From NCBI GenBank assembly GCA_958510875.1, contig OY294069.1, forward strand, positions 4,960,001-5,024,000: a DNA stretch of 64,000 bases, given 5' to 3'. This document shows, piece by piece, positions 33,431-45,066 of this stretch. Below the pieces are notes generated by a model. It made no database searches, was not told the DNA's origin, and worked only from the letters and a program-made list of their open reading frames with translations. The position numbers and the translations under genes were made by a program. The DNA comes from Endomychus coccineus. Its lineage: Eukaryota; Arthropoda; Insecta; Coleoptera; Endomychidae. The stretch's first letter is position 1. Each line of letters starts with the position of its first letter.

Positions 33431-34407
33431 ACGCTTGTCCAAGGAAACTCGAAGAAAAACATGCGAACTGAACTTTTTCTCATATATCACAACTTTGTAT
33501 ACCTTTGTAGTGGTTATTTAGAAACATATGCTACTAAGATTTTTTTGACGTTTTGAGATAATTGTTTTCGAAATTTTCTGAACGTAAATTACTTAGGCAC
33601 TAATTGAATGAACAATCGAACAGGAATTCTGTTGTTCTACTTCCTTTTTTTGTTTTGGATTCTCAATATTGATACCATATAGTTGATTCCATTATGTCTT
33701 TAAAATTGCAGTTGGGAATTGAATATACAGAGCACAAGAATTTGAACCAAGTTGAACAGGAACATAATAGCATGGCAGCTTATAGAAAGAAAGCAAACCA
33801 AACGTTTTACGTACCTGTGTTCGGAAAGAACGTCGGGCTATTTGTATTGCTTCTGTAATGGGGTAACTTCAATTTTATATCTTTGCAAATGCCATTAGCC
33901 CTAGACAACAAGTGGAAAGAAAAGTAAATTTATCGCTAATATATTATATATTCTTCCTGTAGCAATTCCGAGCGAATCTTTTGATGGTCTTTAGGAAAAC
34001 GGCCAATTTGTTTCACATATATTTTATCGTCGAAGCGGGGCCACAACATTTAAACTGTTGTCTGCAGCTGTAGGGCCTCGTTTCACGTTCAAGAGAACAT
34101 TGTAGTCATTAAACGAAATGGCTTTATGGTATTAGCAGTAAATTTCAACGTTTCGAGCAAAATGGAAGGATTATCTTTAATATCTCTAATGATTTAAAGA
34201 ACAGAAAAGGCACATCTAGATAAATTCATGGCCTCCTAAATTGTAAGCTTCAGCTGCAACATTCGCCGTGAATGAAAACTTGGTGGTTTCATGTGGCTTA
34301 CTAATCACATGAATTAGCCATGAATCAAAATATATGAAAAACGTTTTTGGGGAACAAGCTAGAAGGGACATTTGTTCCAATTGATTTGGCGAAGGTCCAA
34401 ACGAAGC
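33431..34407. other. Unassigned AT-rich DNA
   Basis: No recognisable feature. Confidence 0.5.
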
Positions 34408-34497
34408 GTTGATTTTAACTTGACGTTATATGCTTCTTTTGATGCGTCTATTGTTGATCTCAACTTGACGCTATATGCTTCTTTTGATGCGTCTATT
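34408..34497. repeat. Two-copy 45-bp tandem duplication
   Basis: gttgattttaacttgacg at 34408 and gttgatctcaacttgacg at 34453 start two copies that both continue tatatgcttcttttgatgcg. Four or so differences separate them. Confidence 0.85.
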
Positions 34498-34626
34498 ATG
34501 TGAATTGTATTTCGAAGAAACTTTTTGTGTTTTTATGACCCCAACTGGTTCAGTGGCCGATTTTGTAAGAATAAAGCAAGGCGAGGTATCGAATTTTTTT
34601 TCCACGATGTTCGATGTCCCACGTAC

Positions 34627-35154
34627 GTCATTCGTAACTAGCAAGCTAAGCTCCGTAGGACTCCCATTCACCCCCAAACGCTGAATTAACTGATGGCAAT
34701 CAGTTAATCAACACGGCTCTCAGAAAATTACATTTAAAAAAGAAGAATTCATGAGAAAAATTTCTTAGTTTTTCCGGAAAATGATATTTTTCAACTTTTT
34801 AACTATCAAATTCGTAATCAGCGAGCACTAAAACTCCTATAGCAATTTATCACACGATAATTTCAATGACGTGGAAAGATTTTCTTCTTAGGTTTTCCAC
34901 AGTCTTCCGCAAATTTTCCTGGTTTCGGTCTACTTTGGATCGAAATACGCGACTGCCATCATCTTTTATGTATAAAACGATAATCGCGAATGAGCAAATG
35001 AGCAAATTTGTATGAAAATGACCCATTGGGAGGCTTAATTTCCATTTTTGTATAAATTGAAAATTAACCTACAAAAGGGGGTGAAAATTGATCAATTCAG
35101 CGATTAGGGGTGAATAAGAGGCCTTCGGAGCTTAGCTTGCTAGTCGGAAATGAC
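34627..35154. mobile_element. MITE with long imperfect TIRs
   Basis: The left end gtcattcgtaactagcaagc and right end gctagtcggaaatgac are inverted repeats that extend for about 65 bp (actagcaagctaagctccg is shared exactly, and both run on through attcaccc and gctgaatt blocks). The interior is 400 bp without coding capacity. No clear TSD, so superfamily is open. Confidence 0.7.
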
Positions 35155-35239
35155 TTATGTGAACATCAAGGAAACATTTTTTTCCGCTTGCTGCTTTTTT
35201 GCAGCATCTTTTCCGCTTATTGACTGAACTGATATATGA

Positions 35240-35570
35240 AAAACAACAATAACACACAATGGGCATTGTCGAAGACTCAGATTGTAGTAGATATGAAAAG
35301 GCGGCTGAAACTGCCTCTCACATCCTAACAGAATGTCCAGCATTGGCTTCTCTTAGGCTACAACATCTCGGCAGCACACACATGCTGCTTGAAGTCATAA
35401 GAGATATCAGTCCATGCAAAATCTTAGCCTTCGGTACTGCCTTAGGCCTGCTGAACTGATTCTTGTAACAGGGGGCGCACAATGGACCCAATCAAGCGGT
35501 CTAAGTGCTCAGGACTTGTCCGCGCCCGTTTTGATAATAATAATAAATGATAATAATAATTTATTTAGCT
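35240..35570 (+). pseudogene. LINE 3' end with C-terminal ORF2 and (AAT)n tail
   Basis: Plus strand: AAETASHILTECPALASL RL-type cysteine/histidine motif, GSTHMLLEVIRDISPC, AFGTALGLLN and a stop at 35459. The H-x-L-x-x-C-x-A-L signature is the C-terminus of RNase H-type LINE proteins. The 3' UTR contains caatcaagcggtctaagtgc and ends in ataataataa near 35540. Same family as 7055-7305. Confidence 0.75.
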
Positions 35571-37820
35571 AAGAAAATATACATAAAGTTTCAAAAAAAT
35601 ATAATCTAAGCTAAAATAAATAAATGAAGGCTATTATAAGAATCACATAAGTATTATTATTAATACTTGACCGTGATTTTATCTTATGCCTTGCACAAAC
35701 AAATGAAATAAATAAACAGAAAACTTGAAACATCCTTACCTATACATTTACAAATTTATACCTACGCTTAAATATATGCACATACAAACTCATACTTATA
35801 CAAAACACATATACATACATACACATATACCAATACATATACATATTCTTACCTATGCGAAAGAGAATACATATATTTATTCTATTCACTAAGTAAGATC
35901 ATATTCTAATTATAATAAATCATTTTTTAATTGACATTACATTAATTGGTTTTATATTATATACTATGAAATTAACACGATTGTACAGTTTTAAGCCAAA
36001 ATATACAAATCAAATGTTGCATTTAAAACTAATATACACAGCAGAAAAGCGTACATGGTTTGCAGAAAGCTATCCACTGTAGGGCCTCATTGAGAAGTTT
36101 GTTATAGAGCCAACATTTGTCACATTTTTATCTTGATATAAGTGGAAACACTCATTTATTTTGCTCATTAGTTTTCATGATTGATTAATTAATTGAATAT
36201 ATGGAAAAACTATTATTGAATTTATTGAATTGAGGTAAAATAAGATGTAATGAATGTATCCTTACACTACGACTTAGTGACAGTCTAGTTTATAAAAGTA
36301 AGTAGTTCGAAATGAGTAAGATGTTTTTTTTATGATTATGTATTCTCTAAGCTAACCATTCTCTCGAAAATGCTGGACGAAGCTCTTCCTAGCAATGTAC
36401 ATCTGCATTTTAATAACATCACTATGACCATTTTATTGTCTAGCGCTTTCACGTATAAGTATGTTTCAAAACTTGAAACAGCAATTCCCAAGAGGAAAAT
36501 CATGCGGGTAAAATTTGACATTGGAGTTGGAAGGAACGTATTACAGAATTATTGCGTCACAAACACAGACATACTTAGGTAGCATTTACATTAAAAACTT
36601 GAATAAATCTTTTCGCGTAGAAGCTCTTTCGAAAGTTACCCCAAGTATACTGTGATTAAAGTATGAAACTGAGGTATTAAACAAAATTAAAATAAAAATA
36701 GAACGATGTTCGCCCTGGTTAGCGGGCGGTAAGTTTAAATTAAAAGATCCTGGTCTGAAACGCGAAGTTCAGTGACGCGTAGGTAATAGACCCATAAATC
36801 ATCGGGTCTATCGGTCATACGAGCTTCGGTAAGCCTTTGGCATGCTTCAGGCTCTCGTGCCTTTTAGCAAACTTTAGGAAGCAATAATAAATCTTGAAGT
36901 TTGCACAAGACTTTCGCTAAATAATGCAAATACAGTCTTTAACATGCATATTAGCGGAGAGAGAGAGAGAGAAATTGATGAGGTGCTCGTCAAAAGTTCT
37001 ATTTGTTTTAGGGTGGCTGAGACGGTGTCTGTTAAAGATCGCCAATCTTTAGGTTAATATTATATCATTTTATTATTATTACTGTTATTCCTTTATCAAT
37101 CAGCATTCACTTATTCATGTATATTTATTTGTTACGTTGTACATTTGCAACTCTTATTTGTCACAATAACAACCCTAGTACCTGGTTATTCGATAATCTT
37201 ATTCATCTGTTCAGGAATGTACATTAGATATAGAACTGCCAAATGTTTCAAAGCAATATTGAAAATATCTCATTTATATAATTCGGAAGAATGCAAATTG
37301 TTTATAATAGGTATTTCCAACATCTGTCTGACTACTTTGTTCACGATCATGAACATTCGAGAAACCCCTACCCTGAAAGGGAAGATAGGTCTAGGTAGTT
37401 GAAGATGAGGCGACATTATTCAATTCACTTAAAAACTTACAACTGAAAGTACATCATCTATATTAACATCATCATATCATTAACATCAACATTATACACC
37501 AAACTTGTACATATTGTAAATATAGTATTATTTTAATTTACATCGAGTTTGAATCAATTTCACCGTATACATCCGAACATCATCATTCATCACATAACAA
37601 GAAGTATATAAGTTGATAAGCAGATTTACAACCTGCAGTGTTTTATCAATTTAAAACAGTGTCATCTATTCAATTGTTTCATTACGTTCTTTATTCTAAG
37701 GCGGTTGGCACGCACTTGAGCTCGACTTTTATCATGGAATTGTTTAGCCAAGTATATAAATAGAATGCAAATTAATATTCCTTCCGGGTAACTTCTTTAT
37801 TATAACACCATAAATGAAAA
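35571..37820. other. Unassigned AT-rich DNA with simple repeats
   Basis: No gene recognised. A cata/cacata-rich stretch lies near 35770-35850 and a short (GA)n run at 36956-36972. A slightly GC-richer block near 36710-36880 has no family match. Confidence 0.45.
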
Positions 37821-37844
37821 ACAATCACCCTTATCCACTAAAAA

Positions 37845-37886
37845 TACTGAGGACCTTTCATCTACCAAGTAACCATCATCAGAGTA
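37845..37886 (-). ncRNA. Second hammerhead-like motif
   Basis: On the minus strand: stem I tact, core CTGATGA, extra T, an imperfect stem II ggttac-ttg-gtagat, GAAA, stem III gg-tc-cc.. closing to TC at the expected cleavage place, then stem I partner agta. Sequence is unrelated to the PLE motif except at core positions. Closely related copies are arrayed at 47092-47491. Stem I is only 4 bp and stem II has mismatches, so this is a candidate. Confidence 0.4.
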
Positions 37887-38212
37887 AACTAAGTTAGAAA
37901 CCAAAATGTGTCTCTTTAAATAATATCTGGAATTAGTTGTGTATATAAGGGATTACCATGAGCTGGAGATGAATCTGAATTTATCAAATTAGTTTTCCGC
38001 TTACACGTTTCCATCCTTTCCAAATCACCTAGATATTTGTCATTACTGTGCTTCAAGAGGGATGAAAAAAGTTTAAAGAAATGGTGTGTTTCGTTATTTA
38101 ACATATGTTCGGCTAACGATGATTCTATACCATTATTTTTCTTTAGGTGGGCAACATTTCCTCCATATCCAGTGAGAATATTCCTTATAATTTGGTGTCC
38201 GGTAAATTCTAC

Positions 38213-38345
38213 GAGAACAATTCTTCGAAAGTAGTTCTTCAAAAAATCATTTCTTCGAAAAACTGTTCTTCGAAAACCATTTCTTCGAATTACCCTTTTC
38301 GAGAAACTATTTTTTGAAGGACAGTTCTTCGAAGATAAAATTCTT
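38213..38345. repeat. TTCTTCGAA short-period array
   Basis: About nine copies of ttcttcgaaa-like units every 15-17 bp, variously degenerate (ttcttcaaaa, tttttgaagg, ttctttggaa). TTCGAA is itself a palindrome. The minus strand reads as a periodic FRR..F frame, which is a product of the repeat and not a gene. Confidence 0.75.
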
Positions 38346-38814
38346 TGGAAAATAATGTTAAACAACAAAAGAGTATGCAGGATCCGACTATAAAATATAT
38401 ACGTTTACCTGTTTCTATTTCTACGATGAATTTGAGTGGATCAAATTGGCTATCAAATGAGTCCAGAAAATCATGTAAACCAAAATCTTTATTTAAAATT
38501 TGCTATATCTATTAACACAAGTTACCCTCTAAGTTGTATCCAGGCGAATGGGTTAAGGTCAGGAAAATATTGCTCTCACTCATTATTTATGGACCAATAA
38601 TGTTAAACTACTCCATATATCTAACCGTTTTGTTTTGTTGTTATGAACGGTATATTTCATATCGAAATGTGCTTCTAACCCCTCGGCGACAGTTAATAAT
38701 CTTCTGTCTACAAGTGCTTTTAAGCTATTGCTTAGCTTATCGCGGGCTTTGAGCGCGGCGACCGAATCAAGAAATTCCGTAACGAAAAAACCTAAGACTT
38801 AAACACCTAACATG
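38346..38814. other. Unassigned DNA
   Basis: Nothing recognised. Confidence 0.45.
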
Positions 38815-39390
38815 TGTCAAATTAATTAATTAATTTGAAGTTTCTAAAAGTGAGAAATTTCTATATTTTATACGAATGTTATAACACTCTAGCGCTTTAG
38901 ACTCCGTGGCCTATCGAAATTAGAAGGTTCGAATTGTATAAAAACACAATTGCATGAACGCCAGACGTCCTATGTGATCAGCTACGAACGAAATGATTTT
39001 GACATATGCCTCTAGGAGCTCGCTACGCGTCAGTTAGAGCTTATACGTTAGACGTACGTAGCTGGGACCTGAGAGTACCGCATGCGAAAATTCCTTGCAA
39101 AGACGTTATATGTTCCGAAGATTTGCACTTTTCTAACTCGCGAGCTACGCGCCCCTCACGTGAATGTCATTCGATTTATCGAAAATTAACCAATTTCAAA
39201 ACAATTTTCGACCCCGTTTGTGGCTATTGCGACCTTGTAAAAGGTTCAAAGTTAACATTTCGTTTTACATTCCACAACCACCCTTGACCAAGATAATTTT
39301 TAATTTGTAGTTCATTATTGTTTTACAACTGAAATAAATAGGTATGAAATTTGTAGGTTATTGATGATGTCAGTGCGACAGTGACATAAT
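38815..39390 (-). repeat. Copy related to the TIR element at 60277-61047
   Basis: From caaattaattaatttgaagt (38819) to gtcagtgcgacagtgacata (39385) this matches the reverse complement of 60360-60985 in order, at moderate identity. It includes the ccacaacccacccttgacc-like terminal block internally (about 39270). It directly precedes the Helentron relic. Confidence 0.65.
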
Positions 39391-39404
39391 TAAGGCAAAA
39401 AGCA

Positions 39405-40503
39405 GCCGCTCTAGCAGTGCAAAATAGAGTCGGCAATCTCGCTGTTCCCATTGAATTACGAACAGCGAATATTTCATTAACATCGAATAGAAAATGTATA
39501 GCCAAACGCAAACATTTTCCATTAACTTCAGCTTTTGCTATAACTATACATAAGTCGCAAGGTGAGACTTTTGACGAAATAGTATATGAGTATAGTGAAG
39601 CACATTCTCAGGAACTGTTGCGCTCTCTCGGGTGACTAATATTGAAAAATTGTATATCACGACAAAAAACGATAATTCTACATTCAAGTTTTATCATAAT
39701 CGAAGGCAAGCTGCATCGACTACATCTTTGTTGCAGGATAGTGTTCAGACGACAGTTCAAAGTGTCTTAGATTTCATTAGTAATAGAAATGGCATTTCAA
39801 TAATGACTTCCAATTGCCAAAGTCTAAATAGTCACAAATACGATTTACAAGATTCAGTTACGAGACAAACAAATGTGTTACTTCTTACCGAAACTTGCAT
39901 GGCGCATGATAATCCGATTGAAATTCCTACTTTCAATTGTATTGTTCAATTCAAACGAGATACTGTTCCAAAAGGTGGGGTAGCTATTTACCAAAATAAA
40001 TAATAATGTAACTAATATTATGACTCCGAATATTGAAATAAATATTGCACATGTTAGCGATGTTAATGTTAGGCGCTCATTTGTTGGAGATATTTGTGCG
40101 TGCTTATGCAAACTTAGAAATGGCCTACACATAGTCATGGTAGCAATTTACATTTCTCCGAATCCAAAATTGGACGCGGTAGAGCATTTTATTCATCGCA
40201 CTTTACTGGAGTACACTGAAGAAGGGTCGAAAATACTTGGTACAAATGGTAATAAATTTCCACTTATCTTGGCTGGCGATTTCAACATCAACTTTGCTGA
40301 TAAAAAATCAGAGCGGTTGACAACTTTTCTTTCGGAAAAATTGAATTTGAAAATGAATAATGATCCACAAGAGTCCACAACAAAATATGGGGCCACCATT
40401 GACGCGGTATTTTCCAGATATTTAGAGGATATCAAGTCTCAAACTTATGTCTCTTATTTCAGTTACCATAAACCTATAGTTTCAATGATAACAAATTCCT
40501 GAA
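39405..40503 (+). pseudogene. Helentron helicase C-terminus plus endonuclease
   Basis: Plus-strand frames: NLAVPIELRTANISL, KHFPLTSAFAITIHKSQGET (Pif1-type helicase motif V region, about 39520), a frameshift, ALSRVTNIEKLYIT (motif VI, about 39620), then an APE-type endonuclease: IMTSNCQSLNSHKYDL, LLTETCM, another frame break near 40003, ILAGDFNINF (about 40270), GATIDAVFSRY and SYHKPIVS before a stop at 40503. Helicase fused to a C-terminal endonuclease is diagnostic of Helentrons (Helitron2-like rolling-circle transposons). The SDH motif reads SYH. The Rep domain and most helicase motifs are missing. Confidence 0.8.
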
Positions 40504-41985
40504 TAACCTACATGTATTGTAAGATAATTAAAATATTTAAACGATATTAACTTCTCATTTATTCAATAAAAGAAAAAAATTTAATTTCTTATCGGTCACC
40601 ACGCTCAAAAAGTGTAACTTTAATTAATATCAAAGAAAAATCTTGAATTAATATGAAAGAAAAAAAAATACTGCATAAATTAAAAATAAATAAATAATTA
40701 AAATTGCATAAGTTGAGAAAAAATGCTATGCAATAGCTTTACCGCGGCAGTCCCCGAGTGCCACACGTCTTTTTTATTTCCGTCATTATTGTATCTGCAG
40801 CTCATTTAAATAAAGTCTTTGATAAGCTTACGAAGTTTTTTGCCTTATGAAACGTTGGAACGATGTAGAAGGGCGGGCATTGTTTCGAGGCGGTGAATGA
40901 AAGCATCCCTCACCCTTGGACATATGTTCATAGTAACAGACTGGACTGTCTGCAGTATATTAAATAAATAATCTATATCTTGGCTGTTGGCCAGGCAACC
41001 ATCTGAATAATGTCGAACCAGCCAACCTTGTGAGCTTGTCTCTGAGTAATTCATATACATCGGAAATAGTTGGATATATTTCGCATTTAGTTGGAATTAT
41101 CTTGGCAACGAACCAATCAATTTTAAAAGTGGAGCGATCATCCAAATATCGCGTCTGGTCCCAAGTTAATCCTGAATATCCGAATTGCTGGGCAGGCCCA
41201 AATTAAGCCTCGACTTGCTTGACGGTACGAAATTGTATGGAAACCCAATAGCGCGACAAAAAAAATTGGAATGATAAAAATTGATTATGAATTACAGTTT
41301 TATTAAGTAAATCAAATATAATTTTCACACTTTAGAAACCATGCAAAGTGAATTATAAACACGGGAGAACCAGGAGAACCAAAACTTTGTCTAAGACAGT
41401 CTTATTCAAAGATTGCTTGAGACGGCTTCGATTATTAGAAGTAGATTGCTATGCAGTAGCTTCTTGATACATATTCGTACACTTAAAACATTAATGCGTT
41501 ACAATTTCGATTACTTGTGTTTCTGGTCCTTTTGGCGACGTGGGCATTTTCCACCAAAGTCTTGTGAAGGACTCTACAGAAAGAAGACGACATATGACAG
41601 TTATCAATAAGAATGTAGGAAAGCTAGATGATATTGTATTAGAGTTAAACAGTGTTGGGGATAGTATTGATAAAGCAAATTATGGAAACTTAGAAACTTA
41701 CAGGAAGCAAGAATTTTTGTGGGAAATATAAATAAATATTTAGTTCTCATGTAACGAAGCTTAAAATTTTGAAAGATCATTTAATTTAGATCAGGTAGTA
41801 AGCACGGATATTACATGTAATCTCAGTTTGAACAGTTCATTATTTCAATAGATATGAATGAATTCCGAATGTGTATTCCGTGATAGTCACTTTTTTAAAT
41901 CTCCGTAATTTCGAATAAGTGTAATTATTCAAATAGATGAATCAAATTCATGCCCGTTCAAAATTGCATTTCATTTCGATAAAAT
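40504..41985. other. Unassigned AT-rich DNA
   Basis: No gene recognised. 41495-41560 (acaatttcgattacttgtg, gacgtgggc) faintly resembles the PLE terminal repeat around 18050-18100. Confidence 0.4.
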
Positions 41986-42188
41986 ATGTTGCAAAAACAG
42001 GGGTCTGGCCAAGTTAACGCATCAAACACTTTGTGCAACCTTATGTTGAACTACCAAGATATCATGTGCGCGAATTTTAGATCTAAAAAGTAGCGTCACT
42101 TTTAAGCATTGTTCGGGGCATAAGTAAAAAACCCTTGGCACAAAATACGGAATTGGTGGAACAGACCTGTCCAGAGCCTCGGGAAACA

Positions 42189-42196
42189 TATAAAAG
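42189..42196 (+). promoter_or_regulatory. Putative LTR TATA box
   Basis: tataaaag, followed from 42210 by three or four imperfect copies of a ttttgtgatttcaattttca unit that would form the start of the transcript. Confidence 0.45.
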
Positions 42197-43122
42197 CCGT
42201 GACATACAAAAGATCGCTCTCTTTTGTGATTTCAATTTTCAAGCAGTACAATTGCTCTCTTATGTTTTTGAATTTCAATCAGTATCAGTGCTCTTTTTTT
42301 TTGTGATTTCAATTTTCAATCAGTACAATACCTCTTTTGTGATTTCTATTTTCAATCCGTACCGTTAAAGTGTGATTATCATATTAGAATCAAAGTGAAA
42401 TAATTATTATCCGAGTTCAAGTCAGATTTGAAAATCTGAATTAACAATAGTGTTTGTGTTTGTGAATTAAACATAAGGTAATGATAGCTAAATAGTTTAT
42501 ATTTTTGGGCATTACGATATATCTTCCGATCCGACCGAAATTTCAACCGTTTAATATATCGTAGTGTGATTTGAAGATTTCACGTAATAATGCCATCTGA
42601 AAATATTTACCGAATACCGCTCATTACGCTAGGAACTGCTTGATTTGTATTTTCCGCAAATTGATAATTCTGAATCATTTATCAACCGATTCCGTACGGC
42701 TGAATTGAATTCAATTACCGAACATATCGTAAAGTAGATATGTTGAAAGAGTTTTCATATACCGTTTGAGCTTCATTACATTTTCCGTCTAGGTGAAATC
42801 TTTGTAAATAATACCGTTCAATTGCATCTATATTGATTATTCCGAAAGTGTACTTATAATAATCATTATATATTTTAATAATTGAAATTCCCTGTTTTAT
42901 TAAATTATTTCTGCTTCATCTTCAAACGAGCTAAGTTTTAACCATGTATCATTTGTAACTAAAGCCTACAATTTTGATACTGTTTTCTGCCCAATGGACT
43001 CTGGTTATACTTCACTGTAGCTACCCTAAGGACAAGGCTATCTATAGATAGCATAGTGACAAGCCTTGTGGTGAAGACCCTAGCAGAAGTCTTCAAAAAG
43101 GAATAAACCTATGGGAAAAATC

Positions 43123-43140
43123 TGGCGCCCGAGGATTTGA
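43123..43140 (+). other. Putative primer-binding site
   Basis: tggcgcccgaggatttga immediately after the presumed LTR end. A TGGCGCC start is typical for LTR-element PBS sequences complementary to a tRNA 3' end. Confidence 0.55.
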
Positions 43141-43273
43141 AGCTTACACAGTAAGCAATATACCGAAAAGTCACAAGGTACACGTTATACTCATTAGGGA
43201 AATTTGAGATGATAAGTTTCAGAATACAGAGCAATGGAACTCAGTTAATGTCAATAATTCAAGTACCAGCGAA

Positions 43274-43830
43274 ATGACTGAGAAATTTGATTTAAAAACG
43301 GCAACAGCCTTGCTGCCAATAATAAATGGTGATGAAACAGGCACTAAGTCCTTGATTGGTGCTACTGAATTATATGATGAACTGTTGAATGTGCCAGGGA
43401 GATTGCTGTTGACTACACATGTATTAAAGAGGTGCCTTTCCGACAAAGCCAAATCAATATTAACTGGACCTTATAATACCAGAGTACATTTAATAACTGA
43501 TCAACGGAAACATTTTGTCACTGCCAAATTTTCAGCAGTCTTATCACTACAGCTCAGTAATGTTAAGCAAGATTCCAAATCCGTGGAAAAAGTCGGTGAA
43601 AGTATCGAGAAAATGTTTTTACATTTGACAATCGCCCAAGCCGTCGGTAGTGGGGAAATTGCAGCTACACTACAACCCATAAGTGGGAAAATTGCTATAA
43701 ATTCATTCGCAAATGGGCTGATTTGCGTATGATAATTAAAGCACGGAAGTATGACAAATTGTCCGAGGCTATAGCAAGTGCTATACCTGTAATGTGTCCT
43801 TTTAATAGAACAAACAATAGGCATTTCTGA
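43274..43830 (+). pseudogene. Gypsy-like Gag, capsid region
   Basis: Frame from the Met at 43274 gives FDLKTATALLPIINGDETG, LLTTHVLKRCLSDKAKSIL and QRKHFVTAKFSAVLSLQL, in the style of Ty3/gypsy capsid (helical, AIxFLKTRL-like). It breaks at 43732 and continues in another frame as MIIKARKYDKLSEAIASAI to a stop near 43830; the zinc knuckle that should follow is not intact. Confidence 0.65.
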
Positions 43831-43900
43831 GTATTCGTATTCCAATAATTCATCACATCCTCACACCGATATGTAACCTTCCCCGGATTCACTTAATAAA

Positions 43901-45018
43901 TTATGAGCTTAAGAAGTGTCTAATTGCAGGTCAACCCTTCCCAACTAACGCCGTTTTTGAATTAAAGATGTCCACACCAAATATAAATAAGTAATCGATT
44001 TATGAATTACTATATGTATACGTTTCATGTTCTCAGACCGCGTAATCGTAACGAATTGTGCTAATTGGCGGATATAAAATAATCTCCGTTGTACGAAATC
44101 AAACATGTATCAGTTCGGATTGATGTTAGAAGCAAAAATCACATGATTATCAGGTCTAGTGGACTTGAATTATCGCTATCCTTCAATGTGCACCATCCGC
44201 GGCGTTTCCTTCTATATGATTTTGATAAGAATTGATTTATCTCTTCCGAAGTTAATTCTTATTTTATTACACTCCAGTGGGAAGTTATAAAACGGACAAG
44301 TGGTTAAGGATTATAAAAGCGATTAGAACTCACATTCAATGAATCTTCTTGCGACATTTATATATGATTAATAGTTAAGATCTACCATTTTGGATAACTG
44401 TTTAGAAACCATCGCACATTTCATGACATTCAATGTATTGTTGATGGAATAATGAGTTATCAATAGTTAATATATTGGTGTTGAATACTCCAACTTTATT
44501 CCAAATGAATATGCTTTGGTATGCAAAAAACAAAGTATTAAGTACAATTTTGCTAAGTAGAATCAAATACCTGAAGTCTGTGCACGATAACAAAGTACCA
44601 ACATATGTTCTAACCAAAAAATTAAGAAAAAATAGAAATGAATTCCGATGCTGCACTATATATGTTCCATCTCCAGCTTATTGCACAACCATATTGAAAT
44701 AATAAAAGTGACTTCACTGTCTTACACGCTATATTAATTCCTTTAAATATTGCACATTCACCAATAAAACAAAATTATACACTCCATCATCGCTTACTTC
44801 TAGTTCATTTCCTCTACTAACCAAAGATAATGACACAATGTCTACCACACCACCAGAAAAAACCAACGTTCTTGCTGGAATGTTTGCAGCAAATTTCCCC
44901 TTGCATCCATAAGGGAAGGATCCTCCTAATATTGCTGCCATTGATAGCCATATGCCTGAAATTGTCTTTAGCACATTCTGCTTCATCTCAATACCAAAAA
45001 GGTTATGGCGTCAGAATT

Positions 45019-45066
<48 letters not shown>

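Larger units (their letters stand above)
42100..43900 (+). mobile_element. Gypsy-like LTR retrotransposon, 5' part
   Basis: A promoter-like tataaaag (42189), an aataaa (43101), a primer-binding-site-like tggcgcccgaggatttga (43123-43140) and a gag frame at 43274 together mark the 5' LTR and leader of a Ty3/gypsy-like element. The LTR's left edge is not visible without a second LTR; none was found in the window. Everything after gag is missing. Confidence 0.65.

Noticed and set aside
37916..38368. 150-codon minus-strand frame with repeated FRR
   Set aside because: The periodic part is the TTCTTCGAA minisatellite and the rest has no family signature.
39405..39640. Host PIF1 helicase gene
   Set aside because: The helicase end runs into an APE-type endonuclease, which is the Helentron arrangement, and both are frameshifted.
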